From: Pseudogracilibacillus auburnensis
GTDB lineage: Bacteria > Bacillota > Bacilli > Bacillales > Amphibacillaceae
Reading direction: 5' to 3'
DNA length: 64,000 nt
Assembly (NCBI RefSeq): GCF_003201975.1
Contig: NZ_QJJQ01000002.1
Span: 150,625-214,624, forward strand
Shown: positions 17,768 to 26,645 of the stretch, in pieces
Layout of the letters: every line of letters starts with the position of its first letter
How positions within the stretch are numbered: the first letter of the stretch is position 1
Notes under the pieces: model-generated
The model's database searches: none
What the model was told of the DNA's origin: nothing
Seen by the model: the letters and a program-made list of their open reading frames with translations, nothing else
Position numbers and translations under genes: made by a program

Positions 17768-18243
17768 CGGATAAGAAAAGAACAACCATTGTATTATTCA
17801 GTGGCGATTATGATAAGGCGATGGCGGCTTACATCATTGCGAACGGGGCTGCAGCTTACGATCATGAAGTAACGATTTTTCATACATTCTGGGGGCTTAA
17901 CGCTTTGCGAAAAGATGAAAATATCGAGGTAAAGAAAAGCTTCATGGAAAAAATGTTTGGTAAAATGATGCCGAGAGGAGCGGACAAAATGGGATTATCA
18001 AAAATGCATTTTGCCGGCATGGGACCAAAAATGATCAAAGGAATTATGAAAAAGCATAATGCGTTGCCATTACCAGATTTAATTGAAATGGCGAAAGAGC
18101 AAGAAGTGAAGTTAGTCGCATGTACGATGACAATGGACCTACTTGGTTTACAAAAAGAAGAGCTATTAGATGGTGTAGAATATGCCGGAGTCGCTGCATA
18201 TCTTGGAGATGCACAAGATGGTCAAGTAAACTTATTTATATAA
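17764..18243 (+). CDS. yrkE: DsrE/DsrF-like sulfur-relay protein
   Basis: 159 residues of the DsrE2 family (TIVLFSGDYDKAMAAYIIANG at the N-terminus, with membrane- or partner-contacting Met-rich middle KMFGKMMPRGADKMG). The conserved Cys is in KLVACTMTMDLLG (~res. 119) and is the expected persulfide carrier. Length and sequence correspond to YrkE of Bacillus. First gene of the operon, 46 bases downstream of the CstR-like operator, with AGGAGG before the ATG. Probable role: accepting and passing sulfane sulfur during detoxification of reactive sulfur. Confidence 0.85.
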   Translation: MTDKKRTTIVLFSGDYDKAMAAYIIANGAAAYDHEVTIFHTFWGLNALRKDENIEVKKSFMEKMFGKMMPRGADKMGLSKMHFAGMGPKMIKGIMKKHNALPLPDLIEMAKEQEVKLVACTMTMDLLGLQKEELLDGVEYAGVAAYLGDAQDGQVNLFI

Positions 18244-18261
18244 TTTTTTTAAAATAAAAAA

Positions 18262-18275
18262 TACCTATCCAGGTA
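18262..18275. promoter_or_regulatory. Second TACC-N6-GGTA site, before yrkF
   Basis: TACCTATCCAGGTA lies in the 50-bp gap between yrkE and yrkF, four bases before AAGGAGG. It has the same 14-base spacing as the operator at 17704-17717. It could instead form a short mRNA hairpin (ATACCT/AGGTAT). Confidence 0.5.
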
Positions 18276-18293
18276 TATAAGGAGGAAATTTGC

Positions 18294-18860
18294 ATGGAAA
18301 TGAGTGCAAATGTAATACTTGATGCAAAAGGATTAGCGTGCCCAATGCCCATCGTAAGAACGAAACAGGCAATGAACAATTTGGAACCGGGTCAAGTACT
18401 TGAAGTGCAAGCAACGGATCAAGGTTCAACATCTGATATTAAGGCGTGGGCAGAGAGTACGGGTCATCAGTTTTTAGGCACAGTGGAAGAAGGTGAAGTA
18501 TTGAAGCATTATGTCAGAAAAGCAAGTCGTCATGATTCAGCGGAAACGAAGCATCCTCACGTATCAGATAATGAGCATTTGGAACAAAAATTAGCAGCAG
18601 TTGAAAAGATTGTCGTACTCGATGTGAGAGAATCTGCCGAATATGCATTTAACCATATTCCAACTGCACTTAATATTCCACTCGGAGAACTGGAAGAGCG
18701 TGCGAATGAATTAAACAAAGAGGCAGAAATCTATGTCGTATGCCGTACAGGGAACAGAAGTGATGTCGCATCACGAAAATTAACACAATTAGGTTTCACC
18801 AATGTGACGAATGTCGTTCCTGGTATGAGCCAATGGACTGGGAAAATGGAAAAGCTATAA
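18294..18860 (+). CDS. yrkF: TusA-rhodanese fusion sulfurtransferase
   Basis: 188 residues in two domains. Residues ~5-80 are TusA-like with the CPMPIVRTKQAM motif (active Cys ~17). Residues ~95-188 are a rhodanese with the active-site loop VVCRTGNRSD (Cys ~152). Same architecture as Bacillus YrkF; the staphylococcal CstA carries related domains in a different arrangement. It should transfer sulfane sulfur between low-molecular-weight persulfides and the MBL dioxygenase. ATG behind AGGAGG; 50 bases after yrkE and 13 bases before the glutaredoxin gene. Confidence 0.9.
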   Translation: MEMSANVILDAKGLACPMPIVRTKQAMNNLEPGQVLEVQATDQGSTSDIKAWAESTGHQFLGTVEEGEVLKHYVRKASRHDSAETKHPHVSDNEHLEQKLAAVEKIVVLDVRESAEYAFNHIPTALNIPLGELEERANELNKEAEIYVVCRTGNRSDVASRKLTQLGFTNVTNVVPGMSQWTGKMEKL

Positions 18861-18873
18861 ATAGGGAGGAGAA

Positions 18874-19116
18874 ATGAAGATGAGTCATGTTACTGTATAT
18901 ACAACAAACAGTTGTCCATATTGTGTGATGATGAAAAACTTTTTGGAGGAAAAGAATATTCCATTTAAAGAAGTGAATGTTGAGAAAGATCCAAAAGCAA
19001 TGGAAAAAGTAGTAGAAACAACAGGACAAATGGGTGTTCCGCAAACGGAAGTAAATGGAACGTGGATAGTAGGATTTGATCCTAAGCGTGTAATGGCTGT
19101 AATAAACCGTCATTAA
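18874..19116 (+). CDS. Glutaredoxin-like protein
   Basis: 80 residues with the thioredoxin fold of glutaredoxins: N-terminal HVTVYTTNSCPYCVMMKNFL with a CPYC redox site (~15-18), cis-Pro motif GVPQTEVNG (~55) and the GFDPKRV helix. GGGAGGAG precedes ATG; an ATG two codons later is also possible. In the operon it occupies the position of yrkG in Bacillus subtilis. Likely reduces mixed disulfides or persulfides formed on its neighbours. Confidence 0.9.
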   Translation: MKMSHVTVYTTNSCPYCVMMKNFLEEKNIPFKEVNVEKDPKAMEKVVETTGQMGVPQTEVNGTWIVGFDPKRVMAVINRH

Positions 19117-19138
19117 TATATTTTTTTGAAACTAATTA

Positions 19139-19152
19139 TACCATAGGGGGTA
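19139..19152. promoter_or_regulatory. Third TACC-N6-GGTA site, overlapping the yrkH leader
   Basis: TACCATAGGGGGTA ends seven bases before the GTG start of yrkH and overlaps its G-rich ribosome-binding region. Same 14-base spacing as the sites at 17704 and 18262. A repressor bound here could separately control the MBL dioxygenase gene. Confidence 0.5.
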
Positions 19153-19158
19153 GTCGGA

Positions 19159-20286
19159 GTGACTATAAATGCAATGACTGCGAAAGAAGTAACAAAAATG
19201 GTGATGAACAAAGCAGCTTTATTTATTCTGGATGTTCGAAACGAGGACTCTTTTCGTGATTGGAAGATTGAGGGAGAAAACTTTGACTATTTGAATATCC
19301 CTTATTTTGAATTATTGGACGGAGTTGAATCAATCGTTGATAAAATCCCTACAGACAAAGAGGTTCTTGTCGTCTGTGCAAAGGAAGGCTCTTCGATCAT
19401 GATTGCTGAAATGTTGGATGAGGCGGGTATATCAGCATCCTATCTAGAGGGCGGAATGAAAGTGTGGAGTGAGCATTTAGAGCCAGTAAAAGTTGGCGAT
19501 GTAAAAAATGGTGGAGAAGTGTATCAGTTCGTCCGTATTGGAAAAGGTTGCTTGTCTTATATGATCATTTCAGACGGAGAAGCAGCGATTATCGATGCAA
19601 CTCGTATGGTGGATGTGTTTATCGATTTTGCAGAAGAAAAAGGTGCTAAAATCACACATGTTTTGGATACTCATTTACATGCTGACCATATTTCTGGAGG
19701 TAGAAAGATCGCTGAAAAAACGGGTGCAACTTACTGGTTACCTCCCAAAGATGCGTCAGAAGTTACCTTTGATTACGCTCCCTTAGAAGGTGGAAATGTG
19801 ATTACGATTGGGCTTACGGCGATTAATATTCATGCTCTTTATTCACCGGGACATACAATCGGATCCACCTCCTTTATAGTTGATGAGAACTATTTGTTAA
19901 CGGGAGATATATTATTCATCGACTCGATCGGAAGACCAGATCTTGCCGGAAAAGCAGAAGACTGGGTTGGAGATCTACGAGAAAGTTTATATACACGCTA
20001 CCGGGAATTGTCGGAAGAGCTCATTGTGTTACCAGCACATTTTATGATTGTTGAAGAGTTAAATGAAGACGGCTCAGTTGCTGCAAAACTTGGAACACTC
20101 TTTGCAGAAAATCACGGTCTTACTATTACCGAAGAAGATGAATTTAGAAAAATTGTCACAGAAAATTTACCGCCACAGCCGAATGCATACCAAGAAATAC
20201 GGGAAACAAATATGGGGAAGATGTCACCTGATGAAGAAAAACAACGTGAAATGGAAATTGGTCCTAACCGTTGTGCAGTAAGATAA
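19159..20286 (+). CDS. yrkH: Rhodanese-MBL persulfide dioxygenase-like protein
   Basis: 375 residues. Residues ~5-110 form a rhodanese-like domain ([14 protein letters not shown]; candidate Cys in VVCAKEGSS). Residues ~115-355 form a metallo-beta-lactamase domain with [22 protein letters not shown] and [16 protein letters not shown], the metal-binding set of ETHE1/CstB-type dioxygenases that oxidise persulfides to sulfite or thiosulfate. Rhodanese precedes MBL here, whereas staphylococcal CstB has its rhodanese domains at the C-terminus. Start is GTG at 19159 with GGGGG ten bases upstream. Fourth gene of the operon. Confidence 0.88.
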   Translation: MTINAMTAKEVTKMVMNKAALFILDVRNEDSFRDWKIEGENFDYLNIPYFELLDGVESIVDKIPTDKEVLVVCAKEGSSIMIAEMLDEAGISASYLEGGMKVWSEHLEPVKVGDVKNGGEVYQFVRIGKGCLSYMIISDGEAAIIDATRMVDVFIDFAEEKGAKITHVLDTHLHADHISGGRKIAEKTGATYWLPPKDASEVTFDYAPLEGGNVITIGLTAINIHALYSPGHTIGSTSFIVDENYLLTGDILFIDSIGRPDLAGKAEDWVGDLRESLYTRYRELSEELIVLPAHFMIVEELNEDGSVAAKLGTLFAENHGLTITEEDEFRKIVTENLPPQPNAYQEIRETNMGKMSPDEEKQREMEIGPNRCAVR

Positions 20287-20337
20287 AAAAATCAATTATA
20301 TTTACATCCCGTCATGGGAAAATGAGGAGGATAAAAA

Positions 20338-20565
20338 ATGGAAATAACAAAAGTATTAGATGCGAAAGGACTTGCATGTCCAATGCCAATTGTTAGAACG
20401 AAGAAAGCAATGAACGAACTGGAGACAGGTCAGATTTTAGAAGTACATGCAACAGATCAAGGATCAAAAAATGATTTAACAGCATGGGCAAAGTCTGGTG
20501 GTCATGAAATAGTAAAAGATACGGAAGAAGACGGAATACTAAAATTTTGGATTAAAAAAGGCTAA
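20338..20565 (+). CDS. yrkI: TusA-family sulfur carrier
   Basis: 75 residues, a single TusA domain with CPMPIVRTKKAMNEL (Cys ~15). It is strikingly similar to the N-terminal TusA half of the upstream fusion protein (LDAKGLACPMPIVRTK is shared), so the two arose by duplication. ATG behind GAGGAGG, 51 bases after yrkH. Likely shuttles sulfane sulfur in the cytoplasm. A terminator follows, ending the first transcription unit. Confidence 0.92.
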   Translation: MEITKVLDAKGLACPMPIVRTKKAMNELETGQILEVHATDQGSKNDLTAWAKSGGHEIVKDTEEDGILKFWIKKG

Positions 20566-20615
20566 GTGTGAATGGGCTCGTAAAAAGCTTATGAAAGCTT
20601 TGATGAGATGCTGAT

Positions 20616-20649
20616 AAGGTCACATATTAAAAATTACTGTGACCTTTTT
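20616..20649 (+). terminator. Rho-independent terminator after yrkI
   Basis: AAGGTCACA / TGTGACCTT arms, 13-base AT-rich loop, then TTTTTC. Separates yrkE-yrkI from yrkJ. The remaining gap to 20843 shows no gene. Confidence 0.85.
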
Positions 20650-20843
20650 CAGTTGGATAAGTGGAATAAGATAACGATTTGGTTGGAGTCGTTTCTTATT
20701 TTGATGACATGGAGCTGTTTATGAATGAACCGATTGTATCGTGCTTAATTCGAATAGTACCAGAAACGATTCATAGGTATTCATAGCGTAGAAAAATATG
20801 TTGAGCTCCCCAATAGTATAGCTTTTTTAAAGGAGTGAAAGCG

Positions 20844-21620
20844 ATGGATGTTGGAATGATGATTACCATTTTTTTAATCGGATTTATCGGATCTTATATT
20901 TCAGGGATGCTAGGTATTGGTGGCTCGATTATTAAATATCCAATGCTTTTATATATCCCCCCTCTTTTTGGATTTGCAGCATTTACTGCCCACGAAGTTT
21001 CTGGGATCAGTGCAATACAAGTATTTTTTGCAACAATAGGCGGCGTTTGGGCATATCGGAAAGGCGGGTATCTTAATAAAACGTTGATTGCCTATATGGG
21101 AACAGCCATCCTGGTTGGTAGTTTTATTGGTGGATACGGTTCGAAACTTTTATCTGAAGGAAGTATTAATGTTGTCTATGGAATATTAGCTTTGATTGCT
21201 GCAGTGATGATGTTTGTGCCGAAAAAAGGAATTGATGATATTCCGTTTGATCAAGTAAAATTCAGTCGATGGTTAGCAGCATTCCTTGCATTCATCGTCG
21301 GTCTTGGTGCTGGTATCGTCGGTGCTGCGGGAGCCTTTTTGCTCGTCCCTATTATGTTAGTTGTCCTTAAAATTCCGACACGGATGACGATTGCATCATC
21401 ACTTGCCATTACGTTTATTTCATCGATTGGGGCAACGGTTGGAAAAATTACAACTGGTCAAATCGATTATTTTCCTGCTGCCATTATGGTCGTTGCAAGT
21501 CTCCTTGCAGCACCACTTGGAGCCATGGCTGGTAAAAAAGTAAATACAAAAATATTACAAGTTATTTTGGCCGTTCTGATCGCGGCAACAGCAATCAAGA
21601 TTTGGAGCGATATTTTATAA
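20844..21620 (+). CDS. yrkJ: TauE/SafE (sulfite exporter-like) permease
   Basis: 258 residues, about eight membrane helices. The TauE/SafE pattern appears as two similar halves with glycine-rich motifs: [15 protein letters not shown] near the N-terminus and [18 protein letters not shown] in the middle, plus [10 protein letters not shown] near the end. Probably exports sulfite, thiosulfate or another product of persulfide oxidation. An in-frame GTG nine bases earlier lies too close to AGGAG, so the ATG at 20844 is preferred. Lies beyond a terminator, so it has its own promoter or read-through. Confidence 0.88.
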   Translation: MDVGMMITIFLIGFIGSYISGMLGIGGSIIKYPMLLYIPPLFGFAAFTAHEVSGISAIQVFFATIGGVWAYRKGGYLNKTLIAYMGTAILVGSFIGGYGSKLLSEGSINVVYGILALIAAVMMFVPKKGIDDIPFDQVKFSRWLAAFLAFIVGLGAGIVGAAGAFLLVPIMLVVLKIPTRMTIASSLAITFISSIGATVGKITTGQIDYFPAAIMVVASLLAAPLGAMAGKKVNTKILQVILAVLIAATAIKIWSDIL

Positions 21621-21711
21621 TTTTGTTTTATTTCATCCCTATAACGGTAATGTGATAAAGAAGATGAAAAGGGAGAACATAGATACAAGAATATGTTTAG
21701 GAGGATAAAAA

Positions 21712-22098
21712 ATGTTTCATTATACAGTGGAAACAGATCAATCAATTGAACAAACAATTAAGGCGTTAGAAGCAAGTTTAAAAGAGGAGAAGTTTGGAGT
21801 GCTCTGGGAGTTTGATATTAGGAAAACATTAGAGGAAAAAGGGTTTGCATTTGATAAGAACTTTATTGTGCTTGAAGTGTGTAATCCAAAAGAAGCACAA
21901 GAAGTGTTAACGAGAAACCATATGGTAGGGTACTTCTTGCCTTGTAAGATAGTTGTCTACGAAGATAGTGGAAAAACGAAAATCGGAATGCCAAAACCAT
22001 CAGCACTCATACAAATGGTAGAAGATGATGAACTGAAGGTATTTGCGAAAAATATTGAAGACAGACTAATTGCTTGTATAGATAAAAGTGTTGCATAA
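21712..22098 (+). CDS. DUF302 family protein
   Basis: 128 residues matching DUF302 (FHYTVETDQSIEQTIKALEA at the N-terminus; FIVLEVCNPKEAQEVL; the LPCKIVVYEDSGKTKI strand). One conserved Cys is in VCNP and another in LPCK. DUF302 proteins often accompany sulfur-oxidation and CstR-controlled genes, which matches this location after yrkJ. ATG behind TAGGAGG. Biochemical function unknown. Confidence 0.88.
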   Translation: MFHYTVETDQSIEQTIKALEASLKEEKFGVLWEFDIRKTLEEKGFAFDKNFIVLEVCNPKEAQEVLTRNHMVGYFLPCKIVVYEDSGKTKIGMPKPSALIQMVEDDELKVFAKNIEDRLIACIDKSVA

Positions 22099-22289
22099 TA
22101 GATTCAGAATTTCACTAAGAAGCAGATGAGCATTGTTCTTACTGAAAATTAAGCGATCTAATGCTTGTCGCGAGAGATTCGCATTTTATTGTTGAATATA
22201 CTGCAAAACTAAGGAGGGCGTCTATATAATGATTCCCCTTACAATATATTTTCAACATGTCCATTGTTTATTTTTCCACAAAAATAAGG

Positions 22290-22455
22290 TATACTATAGG
22301 TAGAAATTCATACCATATAAAAGACCGCTCATGCAACGACACGAACGGTCAAGCGTGTAATAGCCCTTCAAGGGGGCGACTCGCAGATTTGAGCAAGAAA
22401 AATAATCACCCATATCGCTTGTCAGGCTGAAGGGTGGTTATTTTCTATTTTCTGA
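22290..22455 (+). ncRNA. Candidate RNA antitoxin overlapping the 3' end of the holin-like toxin mRNA
   Basis: A -10 box TATACT at 22290-22295 on the plus strand is followed by ~150 bases with no ORF but with hairpin potential: GACCG...CGGTC (22323-22350) and CCCTTCAAGGG (22364-22374). It ends in the bidirectional hairpin 22401-22442 with a T-rich tail. The transcript would be antisense to the last codons and 3' region of the toxin mRNA, as in txpA/ratA and bsrG/SR4 of Bacillus subtilis. The -35 is weak (TTTATT). Confidence 0.6.
22401..22442. terminator. Bidirectional terminator between toxin and antitoxin RNAs
   Basis: AATAATCACCC / GGGTGGTTATT arms with one mismatch. T-rich sequence follows on both strands (TTTTCTATTTT plus; TTATTTTTCTTG minus). 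The toxin stop codon lies inside the stem. Confidence 0.7.
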
Positions 22456-22518
22456 CAATAAGGACACGATAAGCGCTCCAAAAGCGAGCATCACCATCAA
22501 TGACTCAAAGATTGTCAT
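22438..22518 (-). CDS. Holin-like small hydrophobic toxin of a type I toxin-antitoxin system (26 aa)
   Basis: A 26-codon gene too short for routine calling. The N-terminus MTIFESLMVMLAFGALIVSL closely follows the pattern of Bacillus BsrG/TxpA and 'putative holin-like toxin' peptides (MTVYESLMIMINFGGLI in BsrG). One membrane helix spans residues ~7-22, and the tail is charged. Two ATGs occur; the second (22518) has GGGAGG at eight bases, the first has no room. Shorter than BsrG (38 residues). The mRNA has a TTCTAG/CTAGAA hairpin directly upstream of the ribosome site. An antisense RNA and shared terminator complete the locus. Confidence 0.8.
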   Translation of the reverse strand: MTIFESLMVMLAFGALIVSLLSENRK

Positions 22519-22591
22519 AGGCATCACCTCCCTTCTAGTAAAACTAGAAAGAAAGCGAGCCACCACCCACGAAAGCCTTATTACACATATG

Positions 22592-22603
22592 ATCATTATA
22601 TCA
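22592..22603 (-). promoter_or_regulatory. Extended -10 promoter of the toxin gene
   Basis: On the minus strand TG-A-TATAAT (-10 TATAAT = 22595-22600), with no good -35. It would start the toxin mRNA near 22588, giving a ~70-base leader that includes the hairpin at 22533-22549. Confidence 0.6.
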
Positions 22604-22713
22604 TACAGGACTCATGTTTGTACCTTTCCTCTTCATATGTAATACTTTTGCTTAGTCGATTTTTATTTGTTCCATAAAATTCCTATACTAGACCCCTTTT
22701 CTCGAATCCCAAT

Positions 22714-23214
22714 TCACGTCAAATTTTTTAATGACATTATTACTTCAAGATGTTGTTTTCGCTTTTTAGATATTTCTAAACATTCATTTGCTAATATATC
22801 GTTGTATTCCACGATGTGTCCGCTATCCATTGTTTTATCATATTTTTTCAATAGAACATCCAGTAAAGCTTTTTTCATTTGAAGAGATTCGTCTACAATA
22901 AATCTTTGAACTGCATTTTCTTGATAAACAAAAATCTCAGATTCAAAGTCATCCCTTGTTATATATCGTTCTCTTTGAAATTCAAATAAAAAGAAGCTTA
23001 ATCTGTACGTATACAGTATCATGCAGTTTCTAATCGCTTTCGATAAGTAATATTCTTCCCGATCATATTCTGCGGTTGAGGGTTCGTACGCTTTTTTTCC
23101 TTTTCTTTTACAATCTTTGCATAGATGGTGTCGATGTCCTTTTCTGCTGAACTTGTCATTGGGACGAGTCTTTCCACATATTTTACAGTAATGTCCCCTT
23201 CTCTTTTTCCCCAT
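22714..23214 (-). CDS. Zinc-ribbon-containing protein of unknown function
   Basis: 166 residues. The N-terminus carries a probable zinc ribbon: YCKICGKTRPNDKFSRKGHR followed by HHLCKDCKRK, i.e. CxxC-x(~20)-CxxC (~9-36). The remainder is charged and probably helical, with no family I recognise. The layout resembles small Bacillus proteins that pair a treble-clef zinc finger with a helical domain. ATG at 23214 with GGAG at eight bases. It is 44 bases downstream of the SEC-C gene on the same strand, so the two are probably co-transcribed. Confidence 0.75.
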   Translation of the reverse strand: MGKKRRGHYCKICGKTRPNDKFSRKGHRHHLCKDCKRKGKKAYEPSTAEYDREEYYLSKAIRNCMILYTYRLSFFLFEFQRERYITRDDFESEIFVYQENAVQRFIVDESLQMKKALLDVLLKKYDKTMDSGHIVEYNDILANECLEISKKRKQHLEVIMSLKNLT

Positions 23215-23258
23215 CTATATAACTCCATTCAAACTTGTATGTTCTCATTGTTTTCTTA

Positions 23259-24473
23259 TTATCTCCCACAGCATTTTTTATACTTTTTCCCGCTACCACA
23301 AGGGCAGGGATCATTTCTGCCTATTTTCACAACTCTTTTGTCATCCTTATGATTCACTTTGGTTGTCGGCAATAAACGTAAATGTTTTTTCTCCTGTGCA
23401 TGTAACTCTGTTGATGTATATCCTTTCAAAAACCATTCCCGCGTATTATTCATCAGATGAACAACCTTATCCATTAATTCCTGGACGATTTCCATATTAT
23501 CAAATTCGAAAGTACGGCTCAGAAAATGTAAAACGTCATTCGGTCCATCTCCAATTTTAGTAGCATACACACATTCTTCCACTACGTTATCTGCTTCCTC
23601 TCGATTTATTTCAAAGTTTTTTGTAATAAATTTAACCAATTGAACATAGCCTTGATTTTTTTCAACGAATCCAAGCTCACCAGATGTAAGAAGCTGTTGT
23701 TTTGTAAAAGGATAAAATGGTATACTGTGCCTCGACTGATGTTCCTGTTGTACTTTTTCTGGATCAAACACACGAATATTTGAATATAACCCTTCATCCA
23801 TAAACAATTCTTCATGATAAGAATTGGCTTCTAAAATAACGGAACAGTATTCTTCAACATTTATCGTTTCTTTTGTATATTCCTCTATCATTTTTACCAG
23901 TTGTGATCTACTTAAAGTACCGTAATAATACAAAAGCCCGCGTGTCAGCTTGATCCACTCTGTATTCCTCTTTACTGTCGCCCTTATTTTCATATTATTT
24001 TTCCAACTAGCTATCAGTTCGATAAGTTCATTGGGAGCAGCCAGTATCTTCTTTCCTTTAAAAGTTCCTGTATAAATCAAACCATTCTTACGAAAATAGT
24101 TAATTTGATCGTCCTCTAAATTTGGTGCAATGATTTGACCATTATTATTTGCTATACTAATCAGTAATTTAAATCGTTCAACATCCAATTGAAAAGCAAT
24201 TTGCTCAAGGTATTCAGGTATCCTCTCTGTTAATAATGCAATTAGCTCTGCCTTTTTCAGACTACTTGCATTTTTTATTTTCAATGTTTTACGGATTGTA
24301 TCCAGTTCATATTTTGTATATTCTCTCAAAGCTTCATCCAGTGTAAAGGGAACTTTTATTTCAGCCCAATACTTTTGATACCGTTTTTCTGTCGCTTCTC
24401 TTCTCCATTCCTTTAAACCTGTTAAAAGCTGCTTCATATTTTTATCCAACTCTACATCTGTTCTGTCATTCAT
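23259..24473 (-). CDS. SEC-C motif protein with Rho-N-like N-terminal region
   Basis: 404 residues. The last 25 residues form a textbook SEC-C zinc site, [18 protein letters not shown]. Residues ~65-95 ([20 protein letters not shown]) look like a SAP/Rho-N-type helix-loop-helix, seen in nucleic-acid-binding proteins. The middle is helical and without recognised domain. SEC-C motifs mediate protein binding in SecA and in many uncharacterised proteins. ATG at 24473 with AGGTG upstream. Likely operon with the downstream zinc-ribbon gene. Confidence 0.75.
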   Translation of the reverse strand: MNDRTDVELDKNMKQLLTGLKEWRREATEKRYQKYWAEIKVPFTLDEALREYTKYELDTIRKTLKIKNASSLKKAELIALLTERIPEYLEQIAFQLDVERFKLLISIANNNGQIIAPNLEDDQINYFRKNGLIYTGTFKGKKILAAPNELIELIASWKNNMKIRATVKRNTEWIKLTRGLLYYYGTLSRSQLVKMIEEYTKETINVEEYCSVILEANSYHEELFMDEGLYSNIRVFDPEKVQQEHQSRHSIPFYPFTKQQLLTSGELGFVEKNQGYVQLVKFITKNFEINREEADNVVEECVYATKIGDGPNDVLHFLSRTFEFDNMEIVQELMDKVVHLMNNTREWFLKGYTSTELHAQEKKHLRLLPTTKVNHKDDKRVVKIGRNDPCPCGSGKKYKKCCGR

Positions 24474-24903
24474 ATAATTACACCTGCTTTCTATGGAAAG
24501 ATTATAGTAGTTCGAATTATTCTCAGTATAATTTTAATATTGACTGATCGTCAAAGCCAAAAATACATTTCGTAAGTACCCGAAATGTGAAATAAACAGT
24601 CTGAAGGTCAGCAACATCGTCTTTCTACCACACCAATTTATACATCACTTTCTTCATTATCTTTCGCAATTAATAATAGACAACTTGTTTCTCTATTGAT
24701 ATGGATCCAACGACATTTTGATTTACATTATCAACCACTTGATTAGGCATGGTTTCCTGTTGCAGGAACATGTATTGCACATATGTCGAAAAACCATGCA
24801 AATTTCAGTATTTATCATTGGTGTACTAGTAGTTCCAACGATATTTACGCACATTAGTTTCGTTCTTTTCAATCAAGAACCCTTGAATCCTGTGATCTAA
24901 AAA
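24474..24903. other. Intergenic stretch with a possible membrane-peptide remnant
   Basis: On the plus strand 24718-24900 a 60-codon frame ends in a hydrophobic stretch (ISVFIIGVLVVPTIFTHISF), but it begins at TTG without a ribosome site. I cannot support it as a gene; it may be a fragment. Confidence 0.3.
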
Positions 24904-25779
24904 TCACTTTGTTTCTTGGATATTATTGACAGGCTCTCCATCTTTCCTAAAGAAGCCAAAAATACCAGCCGTTTGAATGATATTTGTAAATGCGTGAGGA
25001 TCGATGTCTTTAATAATTCGTTCTAAATCATATAATTCATAACGAGTAATGACGAGATACAACATATTTTTTTTCTCTTTTGAATAAGCCCCTTGTACTG
25101 GGATAATGGTAATTCCCCGAATCATTTCTTTATGTATTGCTTGTTGCAACTCTTCTGCCTTTCCTGTCACAATCAACACGGTTACTTTTTCTTGGCTCGT
25201 ATGAATCGCATCAATAACAAGTGTTGTTACATAGAGAGTCAACATCGTATACAAAGCATTCTCCGGTTCATTTAAAATCCCTGCAACCAAAATGATAACC
25301 GCATTTAGTGTTAAAAAATAGATACCTATTGGCTTATCCTGAAGTCGTGATAAAATCATTGCAACAATGTCCATTCCACCCGTTGAGGCACCAAGTTTTA
25401 AAGAGATCCCAACACCTATCCCCGCAATAACTCCACCCGCAACCGCATTTAAAATAATATCATCTGATAATGAAATGATCGGCAATATTTCCAAAAACAA
25501 AGTCGCAAATGCAACCGAGAGAATACTGTAAATGGTAAATCCTTTGCCAATTTTAACCCAACCTAAAATGAGAACTGGAATATTTAGAAGAAATAATAAT
25601 ATCCCGGTACTAATATCTATTGATAAAAAATCTTTAAATATACTCGATAAGAGCTGGGCTGCCCCACTAAATCCACTTGCGTATACATTTGCGTTAATTA
25701 GGAAAAAATTCAAGGATAATGCTACTAAAAAAGACCCTAAAATTACTACGGCAATCCGCTTTGCTTCCATTAAAAACAT
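24904..25779 (-). CDS. YitT family membrane protein
   Basis: 291 residues. Five or six N-terminal helices (residues ~10-190) with the family motifs NANVYASGFSGAAQLL and GASTGGMDIVAMIL, then a cytoplasmic DUF2179 domain (~200-285) ending AFTNIIQTAGIFGFF. Common in Bacillus with several paralogues; function unknown, possibly transport. The frame opens at 25821, but GGAGG lies inside it and points to the ATG at 25779 (spacing ten). Confidence 0.87.
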   Translation of the reverse strand: MFLMEAKRIAVVILGSFLVALSLNFFLINANVYASGFSGAAQLLSSIFKDFLSIDISTGILLFLLNIPVLILGWVKIGKGFTIYSILSVAFATLFLEILPIISLSDDIILNAVAGGVIAGIGVGISLKLGASTGGMDIVAMILSRLQDKPIGIYFLTLNAVIILVAGILNEPENALYTMLTLYVTTLVIDAIHTSQEKVTVLIVTGKAEELQQAIHKEMIRGITIIPVQGAYSKEKKNMLYLVITRYELYDLERIIKDIDPHAFTNIIQTAGIFGFFRKDGEPVNNIQETK

Positions 25780-25997
25780 AGGAAATTCATCCTCCTTCAA
25801 TTGATTTACCGTACATTTCATCTACTTTTAATAATCATGATTATACCATTTTGTTTTAAAAATGATCATTTAAAAGATATACAATAACTTCAATTCACCT
25901 AACAAGCTATTTCCCTTTATCATGATGAACATAACATTAATTTCCATATTACTATTATCTTGTATATTAAAGTAAATCTAGCATGATATGCATGTGA

Positions 25998-26380
25998 GTG
26001 TAGGACATAACTAAATGATCAACCGGATTAACGAATAATATACTATTTTAGCGCAAGAAATATACGTAGACTGCTGGTCGGCTAAGATCGCCACGCCCAT
26101 GTGGCGACGAAGACACTATTACGTCCTGTGCGTCGCGGGAAAAAAAGCCTCGGTGAGACCCCGCCAAGGGCTATATACCGACGTTGGCCGCAAAGGCAGT
26201 TTTTAGTCGACCCTCCTTAAGCTTCACACGAGGAGGATCAACAGCCGTCCGCGGTAAAGGAGACACTGTGAAAGCGTAGCTAGAACAGATGTCGCTCTTA
26301 TGCCTGTGGTGAAAGCGAAGTATATTTCTGGAACGGGTTATTTACGCTTATCGTTCGGATCTCCTCTATGCCCCAACCCC
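25998..26380. repeat. Dispersed intergenic repeat, copy B
   Basis: Second member of the family at 7853-8239. Shares TACGTAGAC-CTGGTCGGCTAA near its left end and the block at ~26246-26345 (GCGGTAAAGGAGACACTGTG, ATGTCGCTCTTATGCC, GGTGAAAGCGAAGTATATTT). Between these, copies differ by large insertions; copy B has CCTCGGTGAGACCCCGC and an extra ~60 bases. Ends are decayed (TAGGACATA left, TATGCCCCA right). The rest of 25780-26591 holds no gene. Confidence 0.68.
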
Positions 26381-26591
26381 CAACCATTCCCTATAAGAGT
26401 AGTGAATTGAAATAAACTTTTTCAATCATTACATTCATTAATGGCGAGTAATTATATAGATTAAGCAACAAGTATATCAACAATACCATATTAAAGCGTA
26501 ATACGTAAATTTACTTTTTGTAGGACGAAACGAAAGCAATTCATTTCTAAGTTATTTTATGACGTATGTAGGAACCCATTTATAAATCAAA

Positions 26592-26624
26592 AAGAATGTT
26601 GACAACAATCTCGTCAACATTCTT
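26592..26624 (-). terminator. Rho-independent terminator after the CBS gene
   Basis: Perfect 12-base arms AAGAATGTTGAC / GTCAACATTCTT with a nine-base loop, followed on the minus strand by TTTTTGATTT. Lies 21 bases after the CBS stop. Confidence 0.9.
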
Positions 26625-26645
26625 GTATGAAATAGATGTACGTCT

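Noticed and set aside
22230..22301. 23-codon ORF after AAGGAGGGCG near the antitoxin RNA
   Set aside because: Spacing is long and the sequence overlaps the antitoxin promoter; no resemblance to known peptides.
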